Shown here: in pieces, positions 8,443 through 16,107 of the stretch
Numbering within the stretch: position 1 is the first letter of the stretch
Layout: every line of letters begins with the position of its first letter
NCBI GenBank assembly: GCA_965243635.1
Contig: OZ251574.1
Coordinates: 3,162,001-3,226,000 of the forward strand
DNA from: Rs1 sp000416275
GTDB lineage: Bacteria > Pseudomonadota > Gammaproteobacteria > Pseudomonadales > Balneatricaceae
Direction of reading: 5' to 3'
DNA: 64,000 nt
Translations under genes and position numbers: made by a program
Notes under the pieces: generated by a model
What the model saw: the letters and a program-made list of their open reading frames with translations, nothing else
Databases searched by the model: none
What the model was told of the DNA's origin: nothing

Positions 8443-9835
8443 GCCCAATTTTATACAATCCCCACTTAATTTCCACCCTGTTGACGGACTTACTGTACGC
8501 GCCAGTTTTGATGGTGGCTCTATGTCATCTGATTTTGGTGCAATACTGATGCGGGAGACGGCACTTCAAAGTCAACTGCTAACCAAACTTGCCGCTGCTA
8601 TCAGCGACTCTCGCAGACAAACACATATCAAGCACTCTATGCAGGATCTCATTACTCAAAGAACTATCCAGCTTGCCTGTGGCTATGAAGATGCTAACGA
8701 TTCTAACTCTCTACGCAAAGACCCTATGTTTAAACTGGCTCTGGGAAAAAAGCCATTAGACGAAGAACAAGATTTGGCCCACGGATCAACTTTCACTCGA
8801 TTAGGCCAAAATGTTGATAGCAAAGATTTATACCGCATGGCTCAAGCGTTTATTGATCATTTCATGGATAGCTATAGCAAAGATCCCAGCATCATCATTC
8901 TTGATATGGATCACACTGAAGATCAAGTATATGGCCAACAAGAACTGGCATTGTTCAATCGTTATTACGGCCATTATGGCTATCTGCCACTTACCATTTT
9001 TGAGGGTTTTAGCGGGAAGTTGATTGGTACCTATCTTCGTCCAGGTAAACGCCCTACAGGGGCAGAAAATGCGATGATAATGAAACGCGTTATACAACAA
9101 ATTAGATCGCGCTGGGCCAACGTTCACATCGTTTTACGTGGCGACGGCCACTTCTCCAACCCTGAATTAATGCAATTAAGTCAAGATGATGACAACATGG
9201 ACTTTATCTTTGGTGTGCCCGGTAATAAAGCGTTGTCTCCCATGGCGAGTTCTTTACTAAAAGCCGCTAAACACTGCCTTGATGAGAAGCGCCACAACGC
9301 AAAGTTGGTAGGTCAACCAGAACCCTATAAAGTGCGCTTATATGACGAGTTAGACTATAAAGCCAAAAGCTGGATGGGTATTGAATGTCGTTTAATTGTA
9401 AAAGCAGAAGTGAACCTGCTAGGCAAGAATCCTCGTTATATTGTCACCTCTATTACCAATGCCAGTCCTGAGAGCCTGTACTGTGATTTTTATTGCGCTC
9501 GAGGACAAGACGAAAATTTCATCAAGCAGCTGAAAAATGATATGGCCTGTGATCGCACTTCTGATCAAGGCTTTTTGGCAAATCAATTGCGGCTTTTCTA
9601 CTCTGCTGCGGCCTATGTATTAATGCATGAATTCCGATTAGAAACATTAAAGGGTACGGTATTAGAGCGAGCAGAAATGGGTACAATACGCTTAAAACTA
9701 TTCAAAATTGCGGTGCGAATTGTTCAGTATAAAGATAGAGTGAAACTGATGTTGCCAAGTTCTTGCCCCGTTTCTGAATTGCTAAAACGCGTCACTGACA
9801 TTCTTTATTCCAGCAGACTCCTCAAACCTGGATAG
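8441..9835 (+). CDS. IS1380-family transposase
   Basis: DDE (RNase H-fold) transposase of 464 aa, a full-length IS1380 protein. The acidic catalytic positions appear in IIILDMDHTEDQVYGQQE and VHIVLRGDGHFSNPELM. The late segment GQDENFIKQLKNDMACDRTS...NQLRLFYSAAAYVLMHEFR is the family signature around the last acidic residue. The C-terminus VQYKDRVKLMLPSSCP is also typical. The frame is uninterrupted, so the element may still be active. Translation is probably limited by the inverted repeat at its start. Confidence 0.92.
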   Translation: MPNFIQSPLNFHPVDGLTVRASFDGGSMSSDFGAILMRETALQSQLLTKLAAAISDSRRQTHIKHSMQDLITQRTIQLACGYEDANDSNSLRKDPMFKLALGKKPLDEEQDLAHGSTFTRLGQNVDSKDLYRMAQAFIDHFMDSYSKDPSIIILDMDHTEDQVYGQQELALFNRYYGHYGYLPLTIFEGFSGKLIGTYLRPGKRPTGAENAMIMKRVIQQIRSRWANVHIVLRGDGHFSNPELMQLSQDDDNMDFIFGVPGNKALSPMASSLLKAAKHCLDEKRHNAKLVGQPEPYKVRLYDELDYKAKSWMGIECRLIVKAEVNLLGKNPRYIVTSITNASPESLYCDFYCARGQDENFIKQLKNDMACDRTSDQGFLANQLRLFYSAAAYVLMHEFRLETLKGTVLERAEMGTIRLKLFKIAVRIVQYKDRVKLMLPSSCPVSELLKRVTDILYSSRLLKPG

Positions 9836-10173
9836 CCCTGCATCTTGATAAAATTCAGAGTTTACAACACGAGCATTGAGGTTCGAGGGCAGCGTTTGGC
9901 TTCCGACTACGAGTTGTTCGAAAAACAACCAGTTCGGTGTACTTAGCTACACTAAAAGTTTCTGAAATTTTAGATCTACCCAGCGGCTTAAGAAAAATTT
10001 GCAAGGCACTGCTATAAATGGAGTGACTATTGTCAAGTGACTAGTTGGTGCAACATGCGGGCTAGGGGCGTAGCTAATACTTTAAAAAACTGTCATTTCC
10101 TGAGGTAATTGGCGTTTCAACTCATCACCACCGCGCTACACCCAGCAGTGATAAGTAATTTTTCCTAGATTGA

Positions 10174-10956
10174 TTAAGAGACCGACATTAACTCATCAAT
10201 CTTTGCACTGAACCCCGCTAAGCCCTGGGCTTGAAAGGCCCTTAACAGCGCGCTACCGACCACGGCGATATCAACCACCCCTATTAACTCTGACACTTGT
10301 TCAGCAGTAGAAATACCGAAGCCGAGCGCTAGTGGTACTTGGGTAGAGGCTTTTATTGCATCCAGATAGTCGTGTAGCTGTTGCTTGGCGCGCTGACTGC
10401 CTGCGCCTTGCCCGGTAACCCCTTTGCGGCTTACGCAATACAGCATTCCGCGGGCCTTTGCGGCGACAAAATCTATTCGGGATTGCTGCATATCGGGAAT
10501 CATTAACCAGATAGGATCTACATTTGCGGCGACTAAAGGCGCGAGCATAGTATGTTGATCTATCGGTAAGTCGGGAATAATAACCCCTGATATATGGGCA
10601 GCCATGTCGGTTGCTAAAGCATCAAATCCGTACTGCAACAATGGATTTAAATAACTCATAAGTAGCACTCTCGAACTTGGAAACTGCGCTGCCAGTTGAC
10701 TAATATCGGTAATACACTGTCCAAGTTTAGGCTGGTTTTGCAGTGCTTGATGACAGGCATCGGTAATAGTAGGCCCGTCTGCAACCGGATCAGAAAAGGG
10801 GAATTGCACCTCGAGAATAGCTACCCCTTTTTGTAAAATTGTACCCATCATCTGTAAACTACTGGCGATATCAGGATAGCCATAGATAACATGAGTCATC
10901 AGTAATATCGATTTAGTGTGGCGCTGCTGTTGAATAAACGTAGCTAATTGACTCAT
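10174..10956 (-). CDS. trpA: Tryptophan synthase alpha chain
   Basis: Cleaves indole-3-glycerol phosphate to indole, which passes through a tunnel to TrpB. TIM-barrel protein of 260 aa, near the usual 268. The catalytic glutamate lies in ILEVQFPFSDPVADGPTI, together with the conserved Asp of SDP. The phosphate loop region GFGISTAEQV and VVGSALL are present. YCVSRKGVTGQGAGSQ replaces the usual YLLSRAGVTG, a mild change. It starts 1 bp after the trpB stop, so the two are co-transcribed and probably translationally coupled. No trpEGDCF genes are in the window. Confidence 0.95.
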   Translation of the reverse strand: MSQLATFIQQQRHTKSILLMTHVIYGYPDIASSLQMMGTILQKGVAILEVQFPFSDPVADGPTITDACHQALQNQPKLGQCITDISQLAAQFPSSRVLLMSYLNPLLQYGFDALATDMAAHISGVIIPDLPIDQHTMLAPLVAANVDPIWLMIPDMQQSRIDFVAAKARGMLYCVSRKGVTGQGAGSQRAKQQLHDYLDAIKASTQVPLALGFGISTAEQVSELIGVVDIAVVGSALLRAFQAQGLAGFSAKIDELMSVS

Positions 10957-10957
10957 A

Positions 10958-12181
10958 CTATTGTCCCTCCTCTAAGTAACTGCGCAAAAAATCATTAAAT
11001 GGTTGGTCTTCTAGCGCCTTGGCGATGGTGAAGATATCTTTATCTCCACGCCCCGATACATTGATAACAATATTTTGACTGGAATCTAACTCAGCAGCTT
11101 CTCGCAAGCCACCTGCGATGGCATGCGAGGATTCCAAGGCTGCGATGATCCCCTCTGCTTTCATTAAGGTTTTAAATGCTGCGAGCACCTCAGAATCACC
11201 AGCGCTGGTCATACGCACTAGGCCTCTATCGGATAAATCAGCTAAAATCGGCGACACTCCCACATAATCTAAACCGGCTGAAATGGAGTGCGTGGGCGCT
11301 AACTGCCCTTGATCATCTTGTATAAACATACTGGCAAAGCCTTGCGATATGCCAAATTTAGCTTGATCGGTATGAAAGCGCTTCGCGTGCTCTCCCACCC
11401 CATCCCCCCTGCCACCAGCCTCGATGCCGACTAACTCAGTGTCAGTCCCGACAAAAGGTAAAAATATTCCACAGGCGTTGCTACCGCCACCGACACAGGC
11501 ATAAATTTTATCTGGCATTGCGCCAATCTGCGCCATTGCCTGCTCTTTTACCTCCTCGCCGATAACAGATTGAAAGCCCGCTACCATTTCCGGAAAAGGC
11601 TCGCAGCCACAACTGGTCCCTATCAGGTAATGGGTGTCTTCGTAGCTAGCGGTCCAATCTCGCAAGGCCTCATCTAATGCATCTTTTAAGGTTTGTGATC
11701 CGCTGGTGACTGGGACGACTGTCGCACCTAACTGCTTCATCCAAAATACATTCGGATATTGACGCGCGATATCATGCGCCCCCATATAGATAGTACATTC
11801 AAACCCTAGGCGCGCACTGATCAACGCTGTCGCGACGCCATGCTGACCCGCGCCAGTTTCTGCAATCACCCGCTTTTTTCCCATCCGCTTGGCGAGCAGA
11901 CCTTGCCCAATCACATTATTCATTTTATGCGCGCCGCTGTGATTTAAATCTTCGCGCTTGAGGTAAATTTGCGCACCACCAATTTGTGCGGATAAGTTGG
12001 CGCAGTGGGTCAATGGTGTCGGCCGACCTGAATACTGCTGCATTTCCCGCTTTACTTGAGCAATAAAATCCGGGTCAGCCATCGCCTGACGATAGTGTTT
12101 CAACAATTGCTGTTGAGAAGAGTAAAGAATTTCGGGAATAAAACTCCCCCCGTATTGACCAAAATACCCCGTATCATTCAT
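10958..12181 (-). CDS. trpB: Tryptophan synthase beta chain
   Basis: PLP enzyme joining indole and serine to make tryptophan, partner of TrpA. 407 aa, the TrpB1 length. The pyridoxal lysine is in LNHSGAHKMNNVIGQ (the residue after Lys is Met instead of the common Ile). The indole/allosteric region is RVIAETGAGQHGVATA, and the phosphate-binding glycines are CVGGGSNACGIF. The N-terminal YFGQYGGSFIPEIL is canonical. It is the first gene of a trpBA pair and faces a TetR-family regulator across an 80-bp spacer. Confidence 0.97.
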   Translation of the reverse strand: MNDTGYFGQYGGSFIPEILYSSQQQLLKHYRQAMADPDFIAQVKREMQQYSGRPTPLTHCANLSAQIGGAQIYLKREDLNHSGAHKMNNVIGQGLLAKRMGKKRVIAETGAGQHGVATALISARLGFECTIYMGAHDIARQYPNVFWMKQLGATVVPVTSGSQTLKDALDEALRDWTASYEDTHYLIGTSCGCEPFPEMVAGFQSVIGEEVKEQAMAQIGAMPDKIYACVGGGSNACGIFLPFVGTDTELVGIEAGGRGDGVGEHAKRFHTDQAKFGISQGFASMFIQDDQGQLAPTHSISAGLDYVGVSPILADLSDRGLVRMTSAGDSEVLAAFKTLMKAEGIIAALESSHAIAGGLREAAELDSSQNIVINVSGRGDKDIFTIAKALEDQPFNDFLRSYLEEGQ

Positions 12182-12261
12182 GATAACCTCATCTTTTTAT
12201 TTATTAACTAAACGGTATAGTAAAATTAATAGATTTTTATTCATTCGTCAAGGGGTAATAC
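12182..12261. promoter_or_regulatory. Divergent control region of trpBA and the TetR gene
   Basis: 80 bp, very AT-rich, with ACTA-AACGGTA-TAGT (short inverted arms ACTA/TAGT) in the centre and AT-rich -10-like stretches on both sides. It is the obvious place for a shared operator. Pseudomonads use a LysR-type TrpI in the equivalent position, so a TetR protein here would be different. The operator itself is an inference. Confidence 0.4.
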
Positions 12262-12804
12262 ATGGCCAGAGGTCGTCCTTCAAAAAAACAGCACATACTT
12301 GATATTGCCGAACAGCTCTTTTCTAAATTTGGCTATCAGGGCACTTCTATCGATCTAGTCGTCAGAGAGTCCGGGGTATCAAAGCCGACGGTTTATAATA
12401 ATTTCCCCAGCAAGAAAGTGCTATTGCAAACTTTAATCCACCGCCAAATAGAACTTTCAATGGCTCAGCAGTCAGCTGTAATCTCAGACAAAACAGACGG
12501 TTACGATAAAATTCATACGCTTTTTTGCCATTTAGTGAACAGCCCTTTTGCACTGGCGTTACTGCGTATGTTTTATGGCGAAGTACAAAAACTAGACGCG
12601 GACAATTTGGCTTTATGTCAACTTTTTGAACGACAGTTCGAACAGAGCTGTGATGAGATTCTAACTGACATTATTGACCATCAACCGACCACGCTAGTAA
12701 TTGTGGCGATCTATAAAAATGGTATTTTGAATAAAGCACTCAGTGGATTAACTCAGCTGAGTGCCGAAGAACTGCAACAACAAATCAAAGTGCTAAGAAT
12801 TTGA
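12262..12804 (+). CDS. TetR/AcrR family transcriptional regulator
   Basis: 180 aa. Residues about 8-55 form the TetR helix-turn-helix: KKQHILDIAEQLFSKFGYQGTSIDLVVRESGVSKPTVYNNFPSKKVLL. The C-terminal ligand and dimer domain is shorter and divergent, with no recognisable ligand signature, and ends ELQQQIKVLRI. It is divergent from trpBA, an arrangement often seen for regulators of the adjacent operon or of themselves. Whether it controls tryptophan synthesis cannot be told from sequence. ATG at 12262 with AGGGG about 8 bases upstream. Confidence 0.88.
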   Translation: MARGRPSKKQHILDIAEQLFSKFGYQGTSIDLVVRESGVSKPTVYNNFPSKKVLLQTLIHRQIELSMAQQSAVISDKTDGYDKIHTLFCHLVNSPFALALLRMFYGEVQKLDADNLALCQLFERQFEQSCDEILTDIIDHQPTTLVIVAIYKNGILNKALSGLTQLSAEELQQQIKVLRI

Positions 12805-13233
12805 CCGAGAGCACCAACTTCTCTGTGGCCCCGCTGGGAACATGTGGGACTTGTTCAGAGGTACCCCTAAGTATATTTATGCCGAATTTAGCCGAATAGA
12901 TTATATTTCTAGCAGTTATTTGCATAATTTAAATCACTTGTTTGATATTCACTTGAAGTTAATGAATAATACCCCTCGAAGTAATGGTACTTGTTAGCTA
13001 GTACCATTTTGTGGCTTCTGCCTGATATCGCGACACGCTATAAATTTGAAACAAATAATCATCTGCTCTAGTAAAATAGCTAGCGTATATGAGTATTCAG
13101 CACGCTGTGCTATACATAAGATCCAAGCTGTTTTTAATTTTTTATAGTTAGCACAATAATACGGCAGAGGTTACAGCGTAATTTTACGCGACCAATTTGG
13201 TCATTAGTCATCTTGCTGTGCATAGGAATACCA
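12805..13233. other. Intergenic stretch, nothing recognised
   Basis: About 430 bp between the TetR gene and the SH3-domain gene. AT-rich, with no structured RNA, repeat-family member or credible small gene seen. It presumably carries the promoter of the gene at 13234. Confidence 0.5.
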
Positions 13234-13845
13234 GTGAAATATTATATCTCTCTATTAATCACATTATTCACTCTTTTAGCGGTTAATACCGAGGCGGCAA
13301 CACGTTATGTAAGCGATCAATTGTTCACTTATATGCACTCGGGTCCCAGCTCTCAATTTAGAATTGTAGGCAGTGTCAACGCCGGTACTAAAATCAAATT
13401 AATTCAGCACAACGCTGCTAGCGGCTACAGCAAAGTAGTTGATCCAAAAGGACGTAGCGGTTGGATTGAAACTAAATTCATTACCAAAAACACACCGGCA
13501 TTACTACGCTTACCACAGGTTGAAAAGGCCTTAAAAGTGGCTAATAATAAATTGACGTCCATCGGTGATGAGAACGAAGCCACGCTAAATAATAAGCAGC
13601 AAAATTTGAGCAGGCAAGTTTCAATCAACAATCAACTGATTGCTCAACGTCAAGAATTGCAAGATACGATTACATCTTTGCAGCTTGCTAACAGCAAGTT
13701 ACAAACACGGATTACCAATCAAAGTGAAGAAGTTGAAATGCAGTGGTTAATGCGCGGAGCAGGTATTATTATTCTAGGATTTTTTATCGGTTTAGTGGTA
13801 CCGCACTTACCGCGCCGTAAAAAGAAGAATGACCAGTGGGCTTAG
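13234..13845 (+). CDS. SH3-domain, membrane-anchored protein (YgiM/TIGR04211 family)
   Basis: 203 aa. A signal peptide (MKYYISLLITLFTLLAVNTEAA) is followed by a bacterial SH3 domain (RYVSDQLFTYMHSGPSSQFRIVGSVNAGTKIKLI...GWIETKFI), a long polar coiled coil (about residues 90-170, QNLSRQVSINNQLIAQRQELQDTITSLQ), one C-terminal membrane helix (GAGIIILGFFIGLVVPHL) and a basic tail RRKKKN. This order is that of YgiM and TIGR04211 proteins, exported and anchored in the inner membrane; their exact role is unsettled. I prefer the GTG at 13234, with AGGA 7 bases upstream and at the head of the signal peptide, over the earlier TTG at 13213. Confidence 0.85.
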   Translation: MKYYISLLITLFTLLAVNTEAATRYVSDQLFTYMHSGPSSQFRIVGSVNAGTKIKLIQHNAASGYSKVVDPKGRSGWIETKFITKNTPALLRLPQVEKALKVANNKLTSIGDENEATLNNKQQNLSRQVSINNQLIAQRQELQDTITSLQLANSKLQTRITNQSEEVEMQWLMRGAGIIILGFFIGLVVPHLPRRKKKNDQWA

Positions 13846-13983
13846 AATCTGCATGCTGTCAGCGCTGTATTTAGAAACAATGTAGTCGATCACAGCGACA
13901 CTATTATCAGCACTGATCAGTGCTTTTCAAACTAGCAGCTACCAGTGGATATAATGCTAGATTTTTCCGCATTACATAAAACT

Positions 13984-14694
13984 CTACTCTGACTTTAATC
14001 CGCGATGCGCTGCACTTTGTAGCCTGATAATTACTCGACGAACTTCCTGCCAGCATTTTTCAGGATTCGACTGAGCAATAAAATGCCCACCGGTCACATT
14101 GATCAGTTCAAAATTTACACATAGCCGTTTAAAGGTAGTGATGACATTTTTATTGACGAGCCAATCGTTACTGGCACACAAATAGGTGCTCGGCTGTTTA
14201 ATTTTACCTACGGGCCTCTTTGCCTGCGCAATAATCTCCAATCTTGTGCGCAACGTTTTATTAGATACACTCCCTAGTGACTGATAAAACAAATCGACTA
14301 ATTCTCTGTTCGATGACCGAGCAAAAAACAGATAGCTTAAAATGACAGCAGGAATCAGCTTATAGCGTAAAATGGTGATTGGTAGTAGGCGAGCATACTG
14401 GCTAATGAACGAGGGTCTCTCTAAAAATCCTGCGGCAAAGAATACATGTTTAATTGACCCGCTCTGCAATTTACACAGCTCATAGGCAATCAGTCCAGAA
14501 TATGATTCGGCAAAGATGATAACTTCTTGGTTGGCGATCATGATCGCTAATTCTGCAGCCTGTGCAGACGGGGTGTCTGACTGAAATTTTGACAGCGCAA
14601 TAACTTCATATTGAATAGTTCCAGAGATAAGCTTTAACAGTGGCTCAAATAAAATGCCCGTACCATCCATACCCGGTAAAAGTATTAGCCTAAT
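13984..14694 (-). CDS. Alpha/beta hydrolase, probable ATT start codon
   Basis: A small alpha/beta hydrolase. The first strand and oxyanion loop are RLILLPGMDGTG. The nucleophile elbow is unusual, FAESYSGLIAYEL, with Ser in ESYSG. Late acidic and His positions are CASNDWLV and VTGGHFIAQSNPE. The first ATG (14670) falls in the middle of the LLPGMDGTG strand, has no ribosome site and would destroy the fold. Upstream in frame there is no ATG, GTG or TTG before the stop, but AAAAGGAGA precedes ATTATT. The second ATT (14694) lies 7 bases after GGAG and gives 236 aa. Substrate unknown. Confidence 0.75.
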   Translation of the reverse strand: MRLILLPGMDGTGILFEPLLKLISGTIQYEVIALSKFQSDTPSAQAAELAIMIANQEVIIFAESYSGLIAYELCKLQSGSIKHVFFAAGFLERPSFISQYARLLPITILRYKLIPAVILSYLFFARSSNRELVDLFYQSLGSVSNKTLRTRLEIIAQAKRPVGKIKQPSTYLCASNDWLVNKNVITTFKRLCVNFELINVTGGHFIAQSNPEKCWQEVRRVIIRLQSAAHRGLKSE

Positions 14695-14803
14695 AATAAA
14701 TCTCCTTTTAGAAAAGCCCTGTAAGCATGTAATTACTGAATTATCAGGTTATAACAACATCATCTCAAGGAGCGTCCGCATGCATTCACCGGCAGTCAGC
14801 ACA

Positions 14804-15331
14804 TCACTTGAGAGCATTAATTTTTTTGAATTTTCTTATTTTAATGCGCATGTTTTTCATCGGCGATGAAGTATTAAACTGAATCATTCTCCCCAATGTA
14901 TACTGCTGATACCAGTGATCAGCGTATAGCTGCTGATCATCCAAGCGCTCTATTAAACACAAAATTTCAGCGATCGTCGACTTTAGCTCCACCAGCAAAT
15001 CATTGTAGGTCCAACTTTGGTACTGTAGATGAAAGCTTTGTGCAAGCTTGCCAAGCTGGTTCCATTGATACCCAGTCTCAGGAAAATCTACCGACTGCCC
15101 CGCAGATTTTTGCGCATGCCACTTAAGCACTAATTTCCCCCAGCCAATAAGATAAGAAACCGTGTCACAGACACTTATTTGAGTTCCTTTTACATTGCCT
15201 TCAACCGCTATTTTTCGTGCGACATCCTCAGGAATGGTCAGGTAATCTGCAAGAATTTTCTGCAGAGTTAGTTCGATTGCCTGCTGTAATTGCTCTTTAC
15301 TTTTAGCTATTGACGACACTATCGACTCCAT
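14804..15331 (-). CDS. ClbS/DfsB-family four-helix bundle protein
   Basis: 175 aa, the usual length of the DUF1706/DfsB family. The N-terminal SKEQLQQAIELTLQKILADY helix, the central CDTVSYLIGWGKLVLKWHAQ and the C-terminal signature YTLGRMIQFNTSSPMKN are typical. The well-studied member ClbS protects against colibactin; others have no known role and belong to the wider DinB-like four-helix bundles. Nothing here suggests colibactin, so treat it as a general family call. It lies 109 bp upstream of the alpha/beta hydrolase in the same direction and could be co-transcribed with it. Confidence 0.85.
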   Translation of the reverse strand: MESIVSSIAKSKEQLQQAIELTLQKILADYLTIPEDVARKIAVEGNVKGTQISVCDTVSYLIGWGKLVLKWHAQKSAGQSVDFPETGYQWNQLGKLAQSFHLQYQSWTYNDLLVELKSTIAEILCLIERLDDQQLYADHWYQQYTLGRMIQFNTSSPMKNMRIKIRKFKKINALK

Positions 15332-15512
15332 TATTCAGTAATAGCTCAGCAAAATTATATTTATGGATATGTTAGTTATAAATTGGCAGCTTGAATAGGC
15401 TTTTGAGATTAATTAATCATCTGTATTATTGGTGCTTTATGCCTATCTACCTTAATTGCCTCATCATCAAACCGCTACTCTTCGAGTAGTAAATGCGAAG
15501 CCATGCGGGCTT

Positions 15513-15851
15513 TCAAAGCTCTTTTGCTCCGTCGAAATACCTAATTGGAACATCATTGACAGCCTTTCGATCCATGCCAAAGTTAACCGCCACCCTTGGT
15601 GTGCCTTGCCCTGGTTGGGTTTGATAGTGAGTGACGCAGCCACAATCGCTACAACGCACAAAATCCAACTCTTTATCACCCCATGCATAAGAATCGCTGC
15701 CACTTGCACCAATAAAGATTTTCACTTGCTCTGGAGCATAGTAGCCCCAAAGGCTATGATAGCGACTGCATATTGAACAATTGCATTGAGTTACTCTCGC
15801 TGGTTTATCAACTTCAATGACTATATTTGCACAGTGACATTGTATTTTCAT
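15513..15851 (-). CDS. GFA-family zinc protein
   Basis: 112 aa. The cysteine pattern of the GFA (glutathione-dependent formaldehyde-activating-like) fold is complete: Cys5 and Cys7 (CHC), Cys23/Cys25/Cys28 (CNCSIC) and CSDCGC near residue 67, which bind two zinc ions in characterised members. The sequence is at the small end of the family. The name comes from Gfa of Paracoccus, but most members have unknown substrates. No formaldehyde pathway genes lie nearby. The start has a modest AGGAAA upstream. Confidence 0.85.
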   Translation of the reverse strand: MKIQCHCANIVIEVDKPARVTQCNCSICSRYHSLWGYYAPEQVKIFIGASGSDSYAWGDKELDFVRCSDCGCVTHYQTQPGQGTPRVAVNFGMDRKAVNDVPIRYFDGAKEL

Positions 15852-16061
15852 ATTTTCCTCACAACTACTTTAATTTGCCATATGATTGCCTAGAAGCGCT
15901 ATCATCAACTCAAACCTATGCCAGAACGTTCTATTCCAAGTGCAGTTCTTGCAGCGTCACTGATCATAGCAAAACTTATCAGTAAACACTCAATCTCTGA
16001 TCAATACCATTTTAGCCGCTAAGAATTTGTTCAGTACCTATCTTAGTATTTTAAGCCGCAC

Positions 16062-16088
16062 AAAAAAGCCGGCTACACTGTGCCGGCT
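16062..16088 (-). terminator. Rho-independent terminator of the FAD/GcvT dehydrogenase gene
   Basis: Reading the minus strand, AAGCCGGCACAGTGTAGCCG forms the bulk of a perfect AAGCCGGC/GCCGGCTT stem with a short loop, followed by TTTTTTG. It lies 20 bp after the stop codon at 16108. Confidence 0.85.
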
Positions 16089-16107
16089 TGGAGTTACAGC
16101 TATCGAT

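Larger units (their letters stand above)
8338..10066 (+). mobile_element. IS1380-family insertion sequence, apparently complete
   Basis: Inverted ends were found on both sides of the transposase: CCTAGCCCGCATATTGCA at 8338 and its complement at the right end, with a single mismatch in 18. Total length is 1729 bp, normal for IS1380. The flanking bases (TTAAA left, GGCGT right) do not match, so there is no visible target duplication. Either it was lost or the element moved by recombination. About 230 bp of non-coding sequence lie between the transposase stop and the right end. Confidence 0.88.
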
